Shown piece after piece: positions 17,333 through 24,861 of a DNA stretch of 46,881 bases. The stretch comes from Magnetococcales bacterium WMHbinv6 (lineage in GTDB: Bacteria; Pseudomonadota; Magnetococcia; Magnetococcales; Magnetaquicoccaceae): assembly GCA_002753135.1 (NCBI GenBank), contig PDZV01000031.1, positions 1 to 46,881 of the forward strand, read 5' to 3'. Position 1 is the stretch's first letter. Every line of letters starts with the position of its first letter. A program made the translations under genes and the position numbers. The notes below the pieces were generated by a model that saw only the letters and a program-made list of their open reading frames with translations, was not told where the DNA came from and did no database searches.

Positions 17333-17356
17333 TTGGCAAGCAACCGGATAGGCAAG
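17333..17356 (-). repeat. Right terminal inverted repeat of the IS
   Basis: Exact reverse complement of the left end, lying about 28 nt upstream of the transposase start codon. In IS elements this end usually carries the transposase promoter; none is obvious by eye here. Confidence 0.93.
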
Positions 17357-17364
17357 GAATTGTC
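17357..17364. repeat. Target-site duplication, right copy (GAATTGTC)
   Basis: Exact second copy of the octamer at 16284-16291, directly after the right inverted repeat. Confidence 0.9.
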
Positions 17365-17477
17365 TACCTGCCACCGGTCGACTGTCAACAGCAATTTGCC
17401 ATCTTTACAAATTCCTTACTTGTTTCCCTTCTCTTTCAACAGGCAGATCAGCAAAAGGCGGCCAAGGTGTCACCCAC

Positions 17478-18134
17478 CTACCCCTCTGCCTCAACCATCA
17501 ACGATTGCAACAAAAGACAGGCATGATTGCCTAACGGCGTCAAGGTATACAGTTTTTCCTGTGTTTGTTGTACCAAGCCAGCCTCCTTCAAGGTGCGCAA
17601 ATGAAACATTGTCTTGGTGTGATCATCGATCTCGATGGCAATACTGATATCGGTCAAACGCATCGCATTGGCTTGCCCCATCAATTCAATTATCCGCCGT
17701 CTGGTTACGTTTGCCAGAGAAGTCAATGTTTTATCCAGACTGCCCACCTTGATTTTCCGTTCAAAACGGGCCTCTTCCAAAGAACGACGGACCGCAGCAA
17801 GCAACTCCTCGGCGCGAAAAGGTTTCGCCAAATAATCGGAAGCCCCTTTACGCACAGCGTAGACGGCTGTTTCCAAGGTCGCAAAAGCTGTGATGAAGAC
17901 AAAACGGGTCGTTTTATTCAAACGGCGCATCTCCAGCATGGTTTCGATCCCATCCATGCCGGGCATGATCAGGTCCAGAATCACCAAATCGAAGCGTTGA
18001 TTGTTCATGTAACTTAGCCCCTCCCCTCCGGAAGCGGCCATTTGCACTCGGAAACCTTCATGCTCCAACAACATGGCAAGGTTTTCACGCAGGTCATCTT
18101 CGTCGTCCACCAACAACAAATGCGCTGCTGTCAT
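17478..18134 (-). CDS. Response regulator with ArsR-like C-terminal domain (paralogue 1)
   Basis: A 218-residue two-component regulator. The receiver domain occupies residues 1-120, with acidic pocket VDDED (about 9-13), phospho-acceptor Asp54 in LVILDLIMPGMDG, Thr82 and Lys104 (AKPFR). The C-terminal 95 residues are not an OmpR, NarL or NtrC output domain. They read SLANVTRRRIIELMG ... LTDISIAIEIDDHTKTMFHLRTLKEAGLVQQ, resembling an ArsR-type winged helix. It is closely similar to the regulator at 28340. No kinase gene is adjacent, so it is an orphan that may share the kinase downstream of its paralogue. GGGGAGG before the ATG at 18134 fixes the start. Confidence 0.9.
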   Translation of the reverse strand: MTAAHLLLVDDEDDLRENLAMLLEHEGFRVQMAASGGEGLSYMNNQRFDLVILDLIMPGMDGIETMLEMRRLNKTTRFVFITAFATLETAVYAVRKGASDYLAKPFRAEELLAAVRRSLEEARFERKIKVGSLDKTLTSLANVTRRRIIELMGQANAMRLTDISIAIEIDDHTKTMFHLRTLKEAGLVQQTQEKLYTLTPLGNHACLLLQSLMVEAEG

Positions 18135-18195
18135 GATTTGACCTCCCCCACAGACTCTTGCCAACGGTACGATGACCACCGTTGCCATTGCACAT

Positions 18196-18203
18196 CAATA
18201 TTG
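18196..18203. promoter_or_regulatory. Palindrome CAATATTG upstream of response regulator 1
   Basis: A perfect 8-bp palindrome, about 60 bp upstream of the regulator start. It shares CAAT/ATTG half-sites with the larger palindromes at 18298, 18356 and 22523-22556. Possible autoregulatory operator, by similarity only. Confidence 0.3.
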
Positions 18204-18285
18204 TTCGGCAATCATACATTCTTGAACAGGTAATCTATCAAACATGCTTTCCTTATTGCAATCAACAAACATTGAGGAGAAGAAC

Positions 18286-18507
18286 ATGTTATCATATTTC
18301 AATAAAATTGAACCAAAATTAAACAAAATTTTCATTTGTAACCTTAATGATAACAAATTCAATATTTATTCGATTGAATTTTCTATCAAGGCCGAATACC
18401 ATCTCGCACTGTTTATTGAGGTGCAAAAAAAATTTATCAAAATGATTAGCACCATACCTTTCAAACACTTGCTCTATCGCTCACGATGCAAAAATCGACC
18501 TTTTTGA
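18286..18507 (+). CDS. Possible small hypothetical protein
   Basis: A 73-residue frame starting MLSYFNKIEPKLNKIFICN, rich in Lys, Ile, Asn and Phe. The ATG at 18286 has a well-placed GAGGAGA Shine-Dalgarno, which is the main reason to list it. An upstream in-frame ATG at 18244 has no such site. No signal peptide, domain or known family was recognised. Base composition is far more AT-rich than neighbouring genes. Two inverted repeats lie inside the frame, which weakens the coding case. It could be a transferred small gene, or simply AT-rich regulatory DNA. Confidence 0.35.
   Translation: MLSYFNKIEPKLNKIFICNLNDNKFNIYSIEFSIKAEYHLALFIEVQKKFIKMISTIPFKHLLYRSRCKNRPF
18298..18312. promoter_or_regulatory. 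Inverted repeat TTCAAT-3-ATTGAA
   Basis: Six-base arms separated by AAA, about 330 bp upstream of the channel gene and just inside the possible small ORF. Resembles the TCAATTAAATTGA element at 22544-22556 before the fused DUF1538 gene. Candidate binding site for one of the paralogous regulators. Confidence 0.35.
18356..18380. promoter_or_regulatory. Inverted repeat AATTCAAT-9-ATTGAATT
   Basis: Perfect 8-base arms with a 9-nt spacer. The centres are about two helical turns apart, as expected for a dimeric DNA-binding protein. Shares the TTCAAT half-site with the repeat at 18298. It lies within the doubtful small ORF. Confidence 0.35.
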
Positions 18508-18644
18508 TCCACCCGTTCACCGACTTGTCGATTTTTCCAAGTCTGCCGATCAACGCGTCTGGCTTCTCAACCAAAAAGGTTCATCGACCGACTGACAGTT
18601 CGGACAAACGATACCCCCGCGCAAACGGCCAAGGTTGACACGAC

Positions 18645-20177
18645 ATGCATGGCGAGGAAGGGTTTGCCGCAACAACAAGACGTTTGTTGCATTATCTTCT
18701 TGAGGATCCAGAAAGCGCGGCACGCAAGCGTGTGGATATTGCCCTCTCCGCCATGGTGCTGCTCTCGGTAATGGTCTGGATACGCCTGAGCGATCCGCTG
18801 ATCACGGATCAAAACAGACTGGCTTTGCAACAATTACAATTGTTATGCGTGATTCTCTTCTCTCTTGAGTATTTTTGTCGTTTGTGGTTATCGAGCCCCT
18901 TTTGGCCAGATTGTCTCAACGCCTATCAACGCAGTCGCAGACGCCGCCACGCCACTCTTTTTGTTGCAATTGGTTACGCTCTAAAAAAGGCTTTATACAA
19001 TAAACTATTATGGATAATAAAGCCGCTATCCGTCATTGATCTGATTGCCTGCATGCCTGTTTTGCAAATTTTTCGAGACATTCCAATACTAGGCATTCTC
19101 TGCTTATTGAAAGTATTTCGTTATTCACGGCACTTGGCTGCACTAAAAAAAACCATACCGGGACATTTTCTCGAACTGCTTCCGGTACTGGTATCGACGG
19201 TACTGCTCTGGAGTCTGGTAGCCATTGCTTTTTATGTGGTTGAAAAAGAGAGCAACCCTCGCCTCATCTCCCTCTGGGATGCCTTCTACTGGATGTTTGT
19301 GACCGTCACCAGCGTGGGTTATGGTGATATCGTCCCATCAACCACCAGTGGCCAATTTGTCGCCATGGCCGGTGTATTGACTGGCATCGCCATCACCACC
19401 AGCATAACTCTTATTCTTGTCTCGTCTATCACAAATCGCATATTACTGATGCGTGAATCGCGCATCGAATACCGCATCGATCAGTTAAATAAATACTATA
19501 TTATTTGCGGACTTTCTGAAATGGGTCGCATCGTGTGCAACAACATGACCACGGAAAAAAAGCCATTTGTTGCCATTGATCACCAACCGGATCGGGTTGA
19601 AGCCGCACGGCGACAAGGATGGCTGGCTTTGCATGGTTCCCTTCAGGATGAAGAGACATGGAATCGGCTTAATCTCGGCAAAGCGGTCGCCGTCATTATC
19701 ACCCTGCACGACGAAATCACCACCATATCCATCACCCTGATTGTGCGTGAACGCTCTCGACATTGCAATATCGTCGCCTGCGCCTCCAACCCTGCCGCAG
19801 AGAAACAATTACTTAAATTGGGGGTAAACCGAGTCGTTTCCCCCATCCGTGTCAGTGGCCTGCAAATGACACACTCTGCCCTGCGACCAACCGCAGTCCA
19901 CTTTCTTGACCGCATTCTGACCACCGAATTTGCCGATATGGAAATGGATGAGTTTACCCTGCCTCCCCTCTCCATCTTTGAGGAGTGTGCGCTGCAAGAA
20001 ACCAATATACGAAACAAATTCAATATTATCGTTGTTGGCATTCAACCAAAAAGAGGGATCATGCATTTTAATCCGCGCGCTGATGTCATCCTGCGACCAG
20101 GAGATACCCTGCTCTGTCTTGGACACAAAGACGACATTAACCGCTTACGGGAAACCGTTCTTTCTGAAACATATTGA
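18645..20177 (+). CDS. Voltage-gated-type K+ channel with RCK (TrkA-N/TrkA-C) domains
   Basis: A 510-residue membrane protein. Six membrane segments are suggested: S1 about 31-48, S2 about 62-82, S3/S4 about 128-168 with scattered Arg/Lys, S5 about 176-199 and S6 about 237-261. The pore loop carries the K+ selectivity filter TSVGYGD at residues 222-228. The cytoplasmic half is a RCK domain (from YYIICGLSEMGRIVCNNM, about 284) plus a TrkA-C domain. The dinucleotide loop is GLSEMG, not the canonical GxGxxG, so ligand binding may differ. This architecture gates K+ flow in response to nucleotides or ions. It heads the plus-strand block of DUF1538 and PII-like genes, ending 65 nt before the first of them. 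Confidence 0.92.
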   Translation: MHGEEGFAATTRRLLHYLLEDPESAARKRVDIALSAMVLLSVMVWIRLSDPLITDQNRLALQQLQLLCVILFSLEYFCRLWLSSPFWPDCLNAYQRSRRRRHATLFVAIGYALKKALYNKLLWIIKPLSVIDLIACMPVLQIFRDIPILGILCLLKVFRYSRHLAALKKTIPGHFLELLPVLVSTVLLWSLVAIAFYVVEKESNPRLISLWDAFYWMFVTVTSVGYGDIVPSTTSGQFVAMAGVLTGIAITTSITLILVSSITNRILLMRESRIEYRIDQLNKYYIICGLSEMGRIVCNNMTTEKKPFVAIDHQPDRVEAARRQGWLALHGSLQDEETWNRLNLGKAVAVIITLHDEITTISITLIVRERSRHCNIVACASNPAAEKQLLKLGVNRVVSPIRVSGLQMTHSALRPTAVHFLDRILTTEFADMEMDEFTLPPLSIFEECALQETNIRNKFNIIVVGIQPKRGIMHFNPRADVILRPGDTLLCLGHKDDINRLRETVLSETY

Positions 20178-20242
20178 TAATGATTACAGATATAAAGATC
20201 ACCATGCCGCCCATTATTGACCCTATCAGGAGTTGAATCTTG

Positions 20243-21028
20243 ATGCTACCGACTCAATATAAACAATACGACTGGCTGTATCGAAACCCGCTTATGGTCC
20301 CCTTTCTGTGGGTAAAGGAGGCCATTCGTGATCTGCTTCCTATCGTCGCCGTGATCACCATTTTCCAACTCCTTGTCTTGCAGAAACCTTTTCCTGACTT
20401 GGGCAACATGTTGCTCGGCGTGCTGCTGTTGATCCTGGGCATGACCTTTTTCGTGCGTGGCCTGGAAATGGGGCTCTTTCCACTTGGTGACACCTTGGCC
20501 TATGCTCTGGTCCGTCGAGGCAGCCTTTTTTGGCTTTTGACTTTCGCTTTTACCATGGGTTTTTCCACCACAATCGTCGAACCCGCGCTGATCAGCATCA
20601 GCAACAAAGCCGCCGAAGTGGCTGCCCAAGCCCAATTGATCGGCCAAACCCCTGACGAACAAATAGGTTATGCGCGCATGTTGCGCATTGTCGTCGCCAT
20701 TTCTGTTGGCACGGCTTTATTGTTTGGTGCCTTGCGCATCGTGCGTGGCTGGCCGATTCACCACCTGATCATCGGCGGCTATCTGCTGATTGTTCTGATC
20801 ACCCCCTTTGCCCCGCAGGCAATCATCGGCATTGCCTACGATTCTGGCGGCGTTACGACCTCTACGGTTACCGTTCCTTTGACTGCAGCCCTGGGTGTTG
20901 GTTTGGCGAATACGATTCGTGGGCGCAACCCATTGATTGATGGCTTCGGCCTGATTGCCTTTGCCTCGTTAACACCGATTGCTTTTGTCATGATCTATGG
21001 CATCCTTCTTTTTGGATGGAGAGGATAA
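20243..21028 (+). CDS. DUF1538 membrane protein, single module (first half)
   Basis: A 261-residue polytopic membrane protein, about seven hydrophobic segments. Two DUF1538 signatures are visible: a STTIVEPALISISNKAAEVA box (EPA about residues 113-115) and IAYDSGGVTTSTVTVPLTAALG further on. Both recur in the next gene and twice in the protein at 22727. The family is a putative transporter of unknown substrate. AGGAG at 20228-20232 precedes both ATG 20243 and an in-frame TTG at 20240; I take the ATG. The stop is 4 nt before the next DUF1538 gene, so the pair is co-translated and probably forms a heteromer equivalent to the fused protein. Confidence 0.9.
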   Translation: MLPTQYKQYDWLYRNPLMVPFLWVKEAIRDLLPIVAVITIFQLLVLQKPFPDLGNMLLGVLLLILGMTFFVRGLEMGLFPLGDTLAYALVRRGSLFWLLTFAFTMGFSTTIVEPALISISNKAAEVAAQAQLIGQTPDEQIGYARMLRIVVAISVGTALLFGALRIVRGWPIHHLIIGGYLLIVLITPFAPQAIIGIAYDSGGVTTSTVTVPLTAALGVGLANTIRGRNPLIDGFGLIAFASLTPIAFVMIYGILLFGWRG

Positions 21029-21032
21029 TCGC

Positions 21033-21890
21033 ATGGAGTTGCTTGAATTTCTCTTAAAAACGCTTCTTGCGACCAGCGCCAACCTGCTGCCCATCGTGGT
21101 GGTTCTGATCGGCTTTCATCTGTACGTCCTCAAACAACCTTTGCCTAATTGGCGCAAAATAGCCATTGGTATTCTCTATACGTTAATCGGTCTGGTCTTT
21201 TTTATTGCCGGGTTGGACAAATCGCTGTTTCCGATCGGTGAACTGATGGCCACCCAACTCTCCGATCCACAGTTTCTATTCGGAACGGCAGAAACACCTC
21301 CCGACACCTCGTGGTGGGCTTATGCTTGGATCTATCTTTTTGCCGCTTCGGTTGGCTTCGCGACCACCTTGGCGGAACCAGCTTTGCTGGCCGTGGCCAT
21401 CAAAGCCTCCGAAGTTTCGGCAGGAGCCATTAAACCTTTACCTTTGCGCATTGCCGTTGCCTGCGGTGCCGCTTTCGGTATCGCCTTGGGAACCTTTCGC
21501 ATCATTAGCGGCATTCCACTCTACTATTTCATCTTTGTTGGTTATTGCGTTGTCATTCTGCAAACCAAACTTGCCCCGCGCATGATTGTCGGTTTGGCCT
21601 ACGATTCGGGCGGTGTGACCACTTCTACCGTCACCGTCCCTTTGGTCGCTGCCCTGGGTCTGGGTCTCTCCTCTGTCATTCCCGGGCGCAACCCGGTTGT
21701 CGACGGTTTCGGCATGATTGCCCTTACCTGCCTCTTTCCCATGATTACCGTCATGGGCTATGCTCAATTGACCGAGTGCCTCTCCCTGCGCGCCGTAAAC
21801 CGGCGCAAAAATGCCCCACCCCTCCCCAAACGGTGTGGATTGGGTAAACGCCTCCAACAGCCTTCGCAAAAAGGAGATTTTCAACCGTGA
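21033..21890 (+). CDS. DUF1538 membrane protein, single module (second half)
   Basis: A 285-residue polytopic membrane protein with the same two signatures as its neighbour: ATTLAEPALLAVAIKASEVS and LAYDSGGVTTSTVTVPLVAALG. Compared with the preceding protein it has a longer loop after the third segment and a basic Arg/Lys/Pro-rich cytoplasmic tail (about 40 residues, from LRAVNRRKN). The start at ATG 21033 follows GAGAGG; the upstream extension of the frame overlaps the previous gene and is rejected. Its stop overlaps the GTG start of a PII-like gene by 4 nt. That coupling parallels amtB-glnK and suggests the PII-like protein regulates this membrane complex. Confidence 0.9.
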   Translation: MELLEFLLKTLLATSANLLPIVVVLIGFHLYVLKQPLPNWRKIAIGILYTLIGLVFFIAGLDKSLFPIGELMATQLSDPQFLFGTAETPPDTSWWAYAWIYLFAASVGFATTLAEPALLAVAIKASEVSAGAIKPLPLRIAVACGAAFGIALGTFRIISGIPLYYFIFVGYCVVILQTKLAPRMIVGLAYDSGGVTTSTVTVPLVAALGLGLSSVIPGRNPVVDGFGMIALTCLFPMITVMGYAQLTECLSLRAVNRRKNAPPLPKRCGLGKRLQQPSQKGDFQP

Positions 21891-22237
21891 AATTCAAGAT
21901 GGTCATCATTATCACTGCCAGCGAACTGGCCGACCAACTGGTCGATATCGCAAAAAAAGCCGGTGCTACCGGTGCCACCATCGTTCCCGGTCGGGGAACG
22001 GGTATCCACGAAGCCCTGACCTTTTTTGGCCTCTCTTTGGATAGCCAACGCAGTATCATTCTGACCGTCGTTTCCGAAGCCTGCGCCGCTGCCGTACTCT
22101 ATGCCGTGCGCGAAGAGGGCAACTTCAAAAAACCGGGAACCGGTATCGCCTTCTCCTTCCCCCTTGACCATGTCCTGGGCATGGAGAGCCAAATCGCACA
22201 TATGGATTGTGATATGCCGGATGAACCCTCTTCCTGA
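21887..22237 (+). CDS. PII-like signalling protein (GlnB-like fold), copy 1
   Basis: A 116-residue cytoplasmic protein, probably a trimeric PII-like nucleotide sensor. The N-terminal beta strand KFKMVIIITASELADQLVDIAKKAGATGATIVPGRGTG matches the first PII half. The second half reads RSIILTVVSEACAAAVLYAVREEGNFKKPGTGIAFSFPLDHVLG. The T-loop is short, lacking the uridylylated Tyr region of GlnB/GlnK, so classical nitrogen control is unlikely. The start is GTG 21887, inside the stop of the DUF1538 gene, with an AAGGAG site 9 nt before it. It is the first of three PII-like genes in the block. Confidence 0.82.
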   Translation: MKFKMVIIITASELADQLVDIAKKAGATGATIVPGRGTGIHEALTFFGLSLDSQRSIILTVVSEACAAAVLYAVREEGNFKKPGTGIAFSFPLDHVLGMESQIAHMDCDMPDEPSS

Positions 22238-22284
22238 GCAATCGGCCACTCTTGCCACTCGCCACCCTTCTGCATGTTCTGCAG

Positions 22285-22350
22285 CAAAGCGGCACGGTGC
22301 CTGAATATTCCGACTGCACAGGCTCCTCTGCTCACCACCGTGCCGCTTTG
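22285..22350. repeat. Perfect 15-bp inverted repeat with 36-nt loop
   Basis: Left arm CAAAGCGGCACGGTG (22285-22299) is the exact reverse complement of the right arm CACCGTGCCGCTTTG (22336-22350). It starts about 48 nt after the stop of the PII-like gene. There is no U-tract after it, so it is not a standard intrinsic terminator. It may be a mRNA-stabilising hairpin, an unusual terminator, or the footprint of a small mobile element. Confidence 0.6.
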
Positions 22351-22522
22351 GCAACTTATCTCCTACACCTGATCCGTATACTTTACCTGCTCCCATCAAA
22401 GCATCACCCTTTGCGCCATGCCGGCGCGACAGTTTTTTCCCGCTTTTTATACCATGATTCAACTATTTTGAATAACAATCAAATCAATCACGACAATAAC
22501 ACAATAAACATAGAGTGCAATC

Positions 22523-22579
22523 ATCAATTAATTGATCTGACATTCAATTAAATTGATATATATTTATATTGTATACAAT
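22523..22579. promoter_or_regulatory. Cluster of three palindromes upstream of the fused DUF1538 gene
   Basis: Three symmetrical sites in 57 bp: ATCAATTAATTGAT (22523-22536, perfect), TCAATTAAATTGA (22544-22556, symmetric around one central A) and ATTGTATACAAT (22568-22579, perfect). They lie 150-200 bp before the start codon in very AT-rich DNA. The first two share a CAATT/AATTG core and sit 20-21 bp apart centre to centre, so two dimers could bind on the same helix face. Plausible operators for the ArsR-like response regulators. Confidence 0.5.
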
Positions 22580-22726
22580 CTTATCTTGATAAATAATCCC
22601 GGAGCTGTTTTTTGTACCACATTGTTTGCCGTTTTCTGCAAACAGGATACAGCGAATAGAATGACCTATTTCTATCAATCCATTCATCTTTCCATTATCC
22701 CTTTCAATCGGTGTGGAGCCATCATA

Positions 22727-24496
22727 ATGACCCAAGAGATTCGCTACGGAGAGTTCCAGCGAAGATGTGACGCCGAACAGGAGCAGATCAGTTACAACCG
22801 TCTGACTCCCACTGTCAAAAAAGAGAGCAACGGCAAAATCATCCCGCATATTCATCCTCCCATCGTCCTGCGACCACTGGATGTCTACCGTCTGCTGAAA
22901 AATTACACCTCGCCACGATTCATGGACCAACTGCGTGCCGTGGTGCCGCTGGCGATCTATCTGGTTCTTTTTCAGATTTTCATCCTGCGCGAACTGATCA
23001 CCGACTCCTGGATCATCACCGGTGGTCTGTTGATGGTGATCGTGGGCCTGATGTTTTTCATGGAAGGGTTGCGCCTGGGATTGATGCCCTTCGGCGAGGT
23101 GATCGGCAACACGCTGCCACGCAAATCCAAACTGCCTGTCGTGCTGCTGATCGCCTTTCTGCTGGGTGTCGGCGTCACCTTTGCCGAACCGGCGATTGGT
23201 GCTTTGAAAGCGGTTGGTTCAATCATTCAGGTGGAACGCGCCCCTGTCCTCTATGCCCTCCTGAACGAATGGTCAACGGCTCTGGTGCTGGTTGTCGGTG
23301 GTGGCGTCGGTCTGGCCGCCATTCTGGGCACCTTGCGCTTTCTCTATGCCTGGAGCTTGAAGCCGCTCATTTACTATTCGGTCATTCCTGGCGTGCTGTT
23401 TTCTGCCGCAGCCATGCTGCACCCGGAAGTCAATAAAGTGTTGGGGCTGGCCTGGGATTGCGGTGGTGTGACGACGGGTCCGGTCACGGTGCCTCTTGTG
23501 CTGGCGCTCGGTATCGGTATCGCTTCCGCCGCCGGTAAAGGGGACAACCCCATGTCCGGTTTCGGAATCGTCACCCTGGCCTCTGTTTTTCCGGTGATCG
23601 GCGTCATTGCTCTGGGCTTTGTCGTCGCCTGGACCAGTACCCCTCAGGAAATTATCGCCGCTGCCAAAATTGCCGCTGCCGCTGTTCCCAGTACCCCTGC
23701 CTGGTACGAAGAGAGCCCGGGCATCGATGCCATCCTTGGGGTGCGCGCCATCCTGCCGCTGGTTATCTTTCTCTTTATTGTCCTGAAGGTGGTCCTCAAG
23801 GAACCGGTTCGCAATGGTGGCATGTTGGCTTACGGTATTCTGCTGGCCATTGTCGGTATGGTCACTTTCAATATCGGTTTGACCTACGGTTTGGCCAAGC
23901 TGGGCAGCCAGTCGGGATCACTGGTTCCTGCTGCGTTTATGAACATTAAAGAGGTTGCGTTGTCCCCTCTGTATTCTTACAGCCTCGGCCTCACACTGGC
24001 CGTGCTGTTCGCCTGGTTCCTCGGCTTTGGTGCAACGCTCGCAGAACCCGCCCTTAACGCCTTGGGTGCCACCGTGCAAAATCTGACCAACGGTGTCTTT
24101 AAAAAATCGTTGCTGATGTATGCGGTCTCAATCGGCGTCGCCTTCGGTATTGCCATCGGTTTGCTGAAACTGATTTTTGACTTGCCTATCTTTTGGATGT
24201 TGTTGCCAGGCTATGTTGTGGCAATTGTCCTGACCTATTTCTCAAGTGAAGAGTTTGTCAACATTGCCTGGGATTCGGCAGGTGTTACCACCGGTCCCAT
24301 CACGGTGCCTCTGGTCCTGGCCATGGGACTTGGTTTCGGTAATGTCACTGGCGTTATCGAAGGATTTGGCATCCTCACGATGGCATCTGTCTGCCCGATC
24401 ATCTCGGTCATGATTACCGGTCTGTGGGTGCGCTACAAAGCCGCGCAACAAACGGACGAATCTCTCTCTTCCAGCCTGGAGGCCGCAGCACTATGA
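22727..24496 (+). CDS. DUF1538 membrane protein, fused double module
   Basis: A 589-residue membrane protein made of two DUF1538 modules in tandem. Module 1 carries VTFAEPAIGALKAVGSII and LAWDCGGVTTGPVTVPLVLALG. Module 2 carries GATLAEPALNALGATVQ and IAWDSAGVTTGPITVPLVLAMG. About 60 soluble residues precede the first membrane segment (RAVVPLAIYLVLFQIFIL). This is the one-gene counterpart of the split pair at 20243 and 21033. Repeated EPA and D-x-G/A-GVTT boxes suggest an inverted- or tandem-repeat transporter core. The start is ATG 22727 after GGAG; the longer upstream frame crosses AT-rich non-coding DNA. The stop overlaps a PII-like gene by 4 nt. Confidence 0.9.
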   Translation: MTQEIRYGEFQRRCDAEQEQISYNRLTPTVKKESNGKIIPHIHPPIVLRPLDVYRLLKNYTSPRFMDQLRAVVPLAIYLVLFQIFILRELITDSWIITGGLLMVIVGLMFFMEGLRLGLMPFGEVIGNTLPRKSKLPVVLLIAFLLGVGVTFAEPAIGALKAVGSIIQVERAPVLYALLNEWSTALVLVVGGGVGLAAILGTLRFLYAWSLKPLIYYSVIPGVLFSAAAMLHPEVNKVLGLAWDCGGVTTGPVTVPLVLALGIGIASAAGKGDNPMSGFGIVTLASVFPVIGVIALGFVVAWTSTPQEIIAAAKIAAAAVPSTPAWYEESPGIDAILGVRAILPLVIFLFIVLKVVLKEPVRNGGMLAYGILLAIVGMVTFNIGLTYGLAKLGSQSGSLVPAAFMNIKEVALSPLYSYSLGLTLAVLFAWFLGFGATLAEPALNALGATVQNLTNGVFKKSLLMYAVSIGVAFGIAIGLLKLIFDLPIFWMLLPGYVVAIVLTYFSSEEFVNIAWDSAGVTTGPITVPLVLAMGLGFGNVTGVIEGFGILTMASVCPIISVMITGLWVRYKAAQQTDESLSSSLEAAAL

Positions 24497-24852
24497 AACA
24501 ACGTAACATCACTATCTTGACCGACTTGGCCATGATCACCTGCATCGTGCAGCGCGGCAACGGCGATGGCATTGTCTCTGCCGCCCGCGATGCCGGGGCG
24601 CAGGGTGCCACGATCTACTATGCACGCGGCAGTGGTGTCCGTGAACGCCTTGGCATGCTTGGTGTGACCGTCGAAGTCGAAAAGGAGGTGGTGCAAATCA
24701 TCGTCTCCACCGACCAGCTCGACACCGTTTTCAATACCGTCTACCTGGCCGGCAATTTTGATACCCCTGGCATGGGCTTCATGTACGTTGTGCCTCTCAG
24801 CAAGGCTGCAACCTATATTCCTCAGGAAGTGCTGGCCAAATTCCGGCAATAG
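24493..24852 (+). CDS. PII-like signalling protein, copy 2
   Basis: A 119-residue PII-like protein. The segment GDGIVSAARDAGAQGATIYYARGSGVRERLGMLGVTVEVEKEVVQIIVS contains the same GAxGATI...RGSG box as copy 1. It is followed by TDQLDTVFNTVYLAGNFDTPGMGFMYVVPL, the PII second half. A canonical long T-loop with Tyr51 is not present. The ATG at 24493 overlaps the stop of the fused DUF1538 gene (ATGA), which argues for a physical or regulatory partnership. AGGAGAG after it leads into copy 3. Confidence 0.82.
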   Translation: MKQRNITILTDLAMITCIVQRGNGDGIVSAARDAGAQGATIYYARGSGVRERLGMLGVTVEVEKEVVQIIVSTDQLDTVFNTVYLAGNFDTPGMGFMYVVPLSKAATYIPQEVLAKFRQ

Positions 24853-24861
24853 GAGAGCGTT

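Larger units (their letters stand above)
16292..17356 (-). mobile_element. IS1595-family insertion sequence (complete)
   Basis: A 1065-bp element with perfect 24-bp terminal inverted repeats (each end starting CTTGCCTATCCGG) around a single intact transposase gene on the minus strand. It is flanked on both sides by the octamer GAATTGTC, an 8-bp target-site duplication, which is the size known for IS1595. Intact repeats, duplication and reading frame suggest a recent insertion that may still be mobile. It landed between the small exported-protein gene and the response-regulator gene. Confidence 0.93.
18135..18644. other. AT-rich intergenic region between divergent genes, with palindromes and a possible small ORF
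   Basis: About 510 bp separate the regulator (minus strand) from the K+ channel gene (plus strand). The central part (18200-18510) is strongly AT-rich. It holds several CAAT/ATTG inverted repeats, at 18196-18203, 18298-18312 and 18356-18380, and one short open frame at 18286-18507. The last 130 bp before the channel gene are GC-normal. Promoters for both divergent genes must lie here, but no convincing -10/-35 pair was picked out. Confidence 0.6.
22238..22726. other. Long intergenic region with a 15-bp inverted repeat and an AT-rich promoter zone
   Basis: About 490 bp between the first PII-like gene and the fused DUF1538 gene, with no convincing reading frame. The first third is GC-rich and holds a perfect 15-bp inverted repeat (22285-22350). 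The rest, especially 22440-22620, is strongly AT-rich and contains three palindromes (22523-22536, 22544-22556, 22568-22579). Very likely a terminator or attenuator followed by an independent promoter for the second half of the block. Confidence 0.6.

Noticed and set aside
17365-17477. A terminator or regulatory RNA between the IS and response regulator 1
   Set aside because: No stable hairpin or T-run could be made out by eye.
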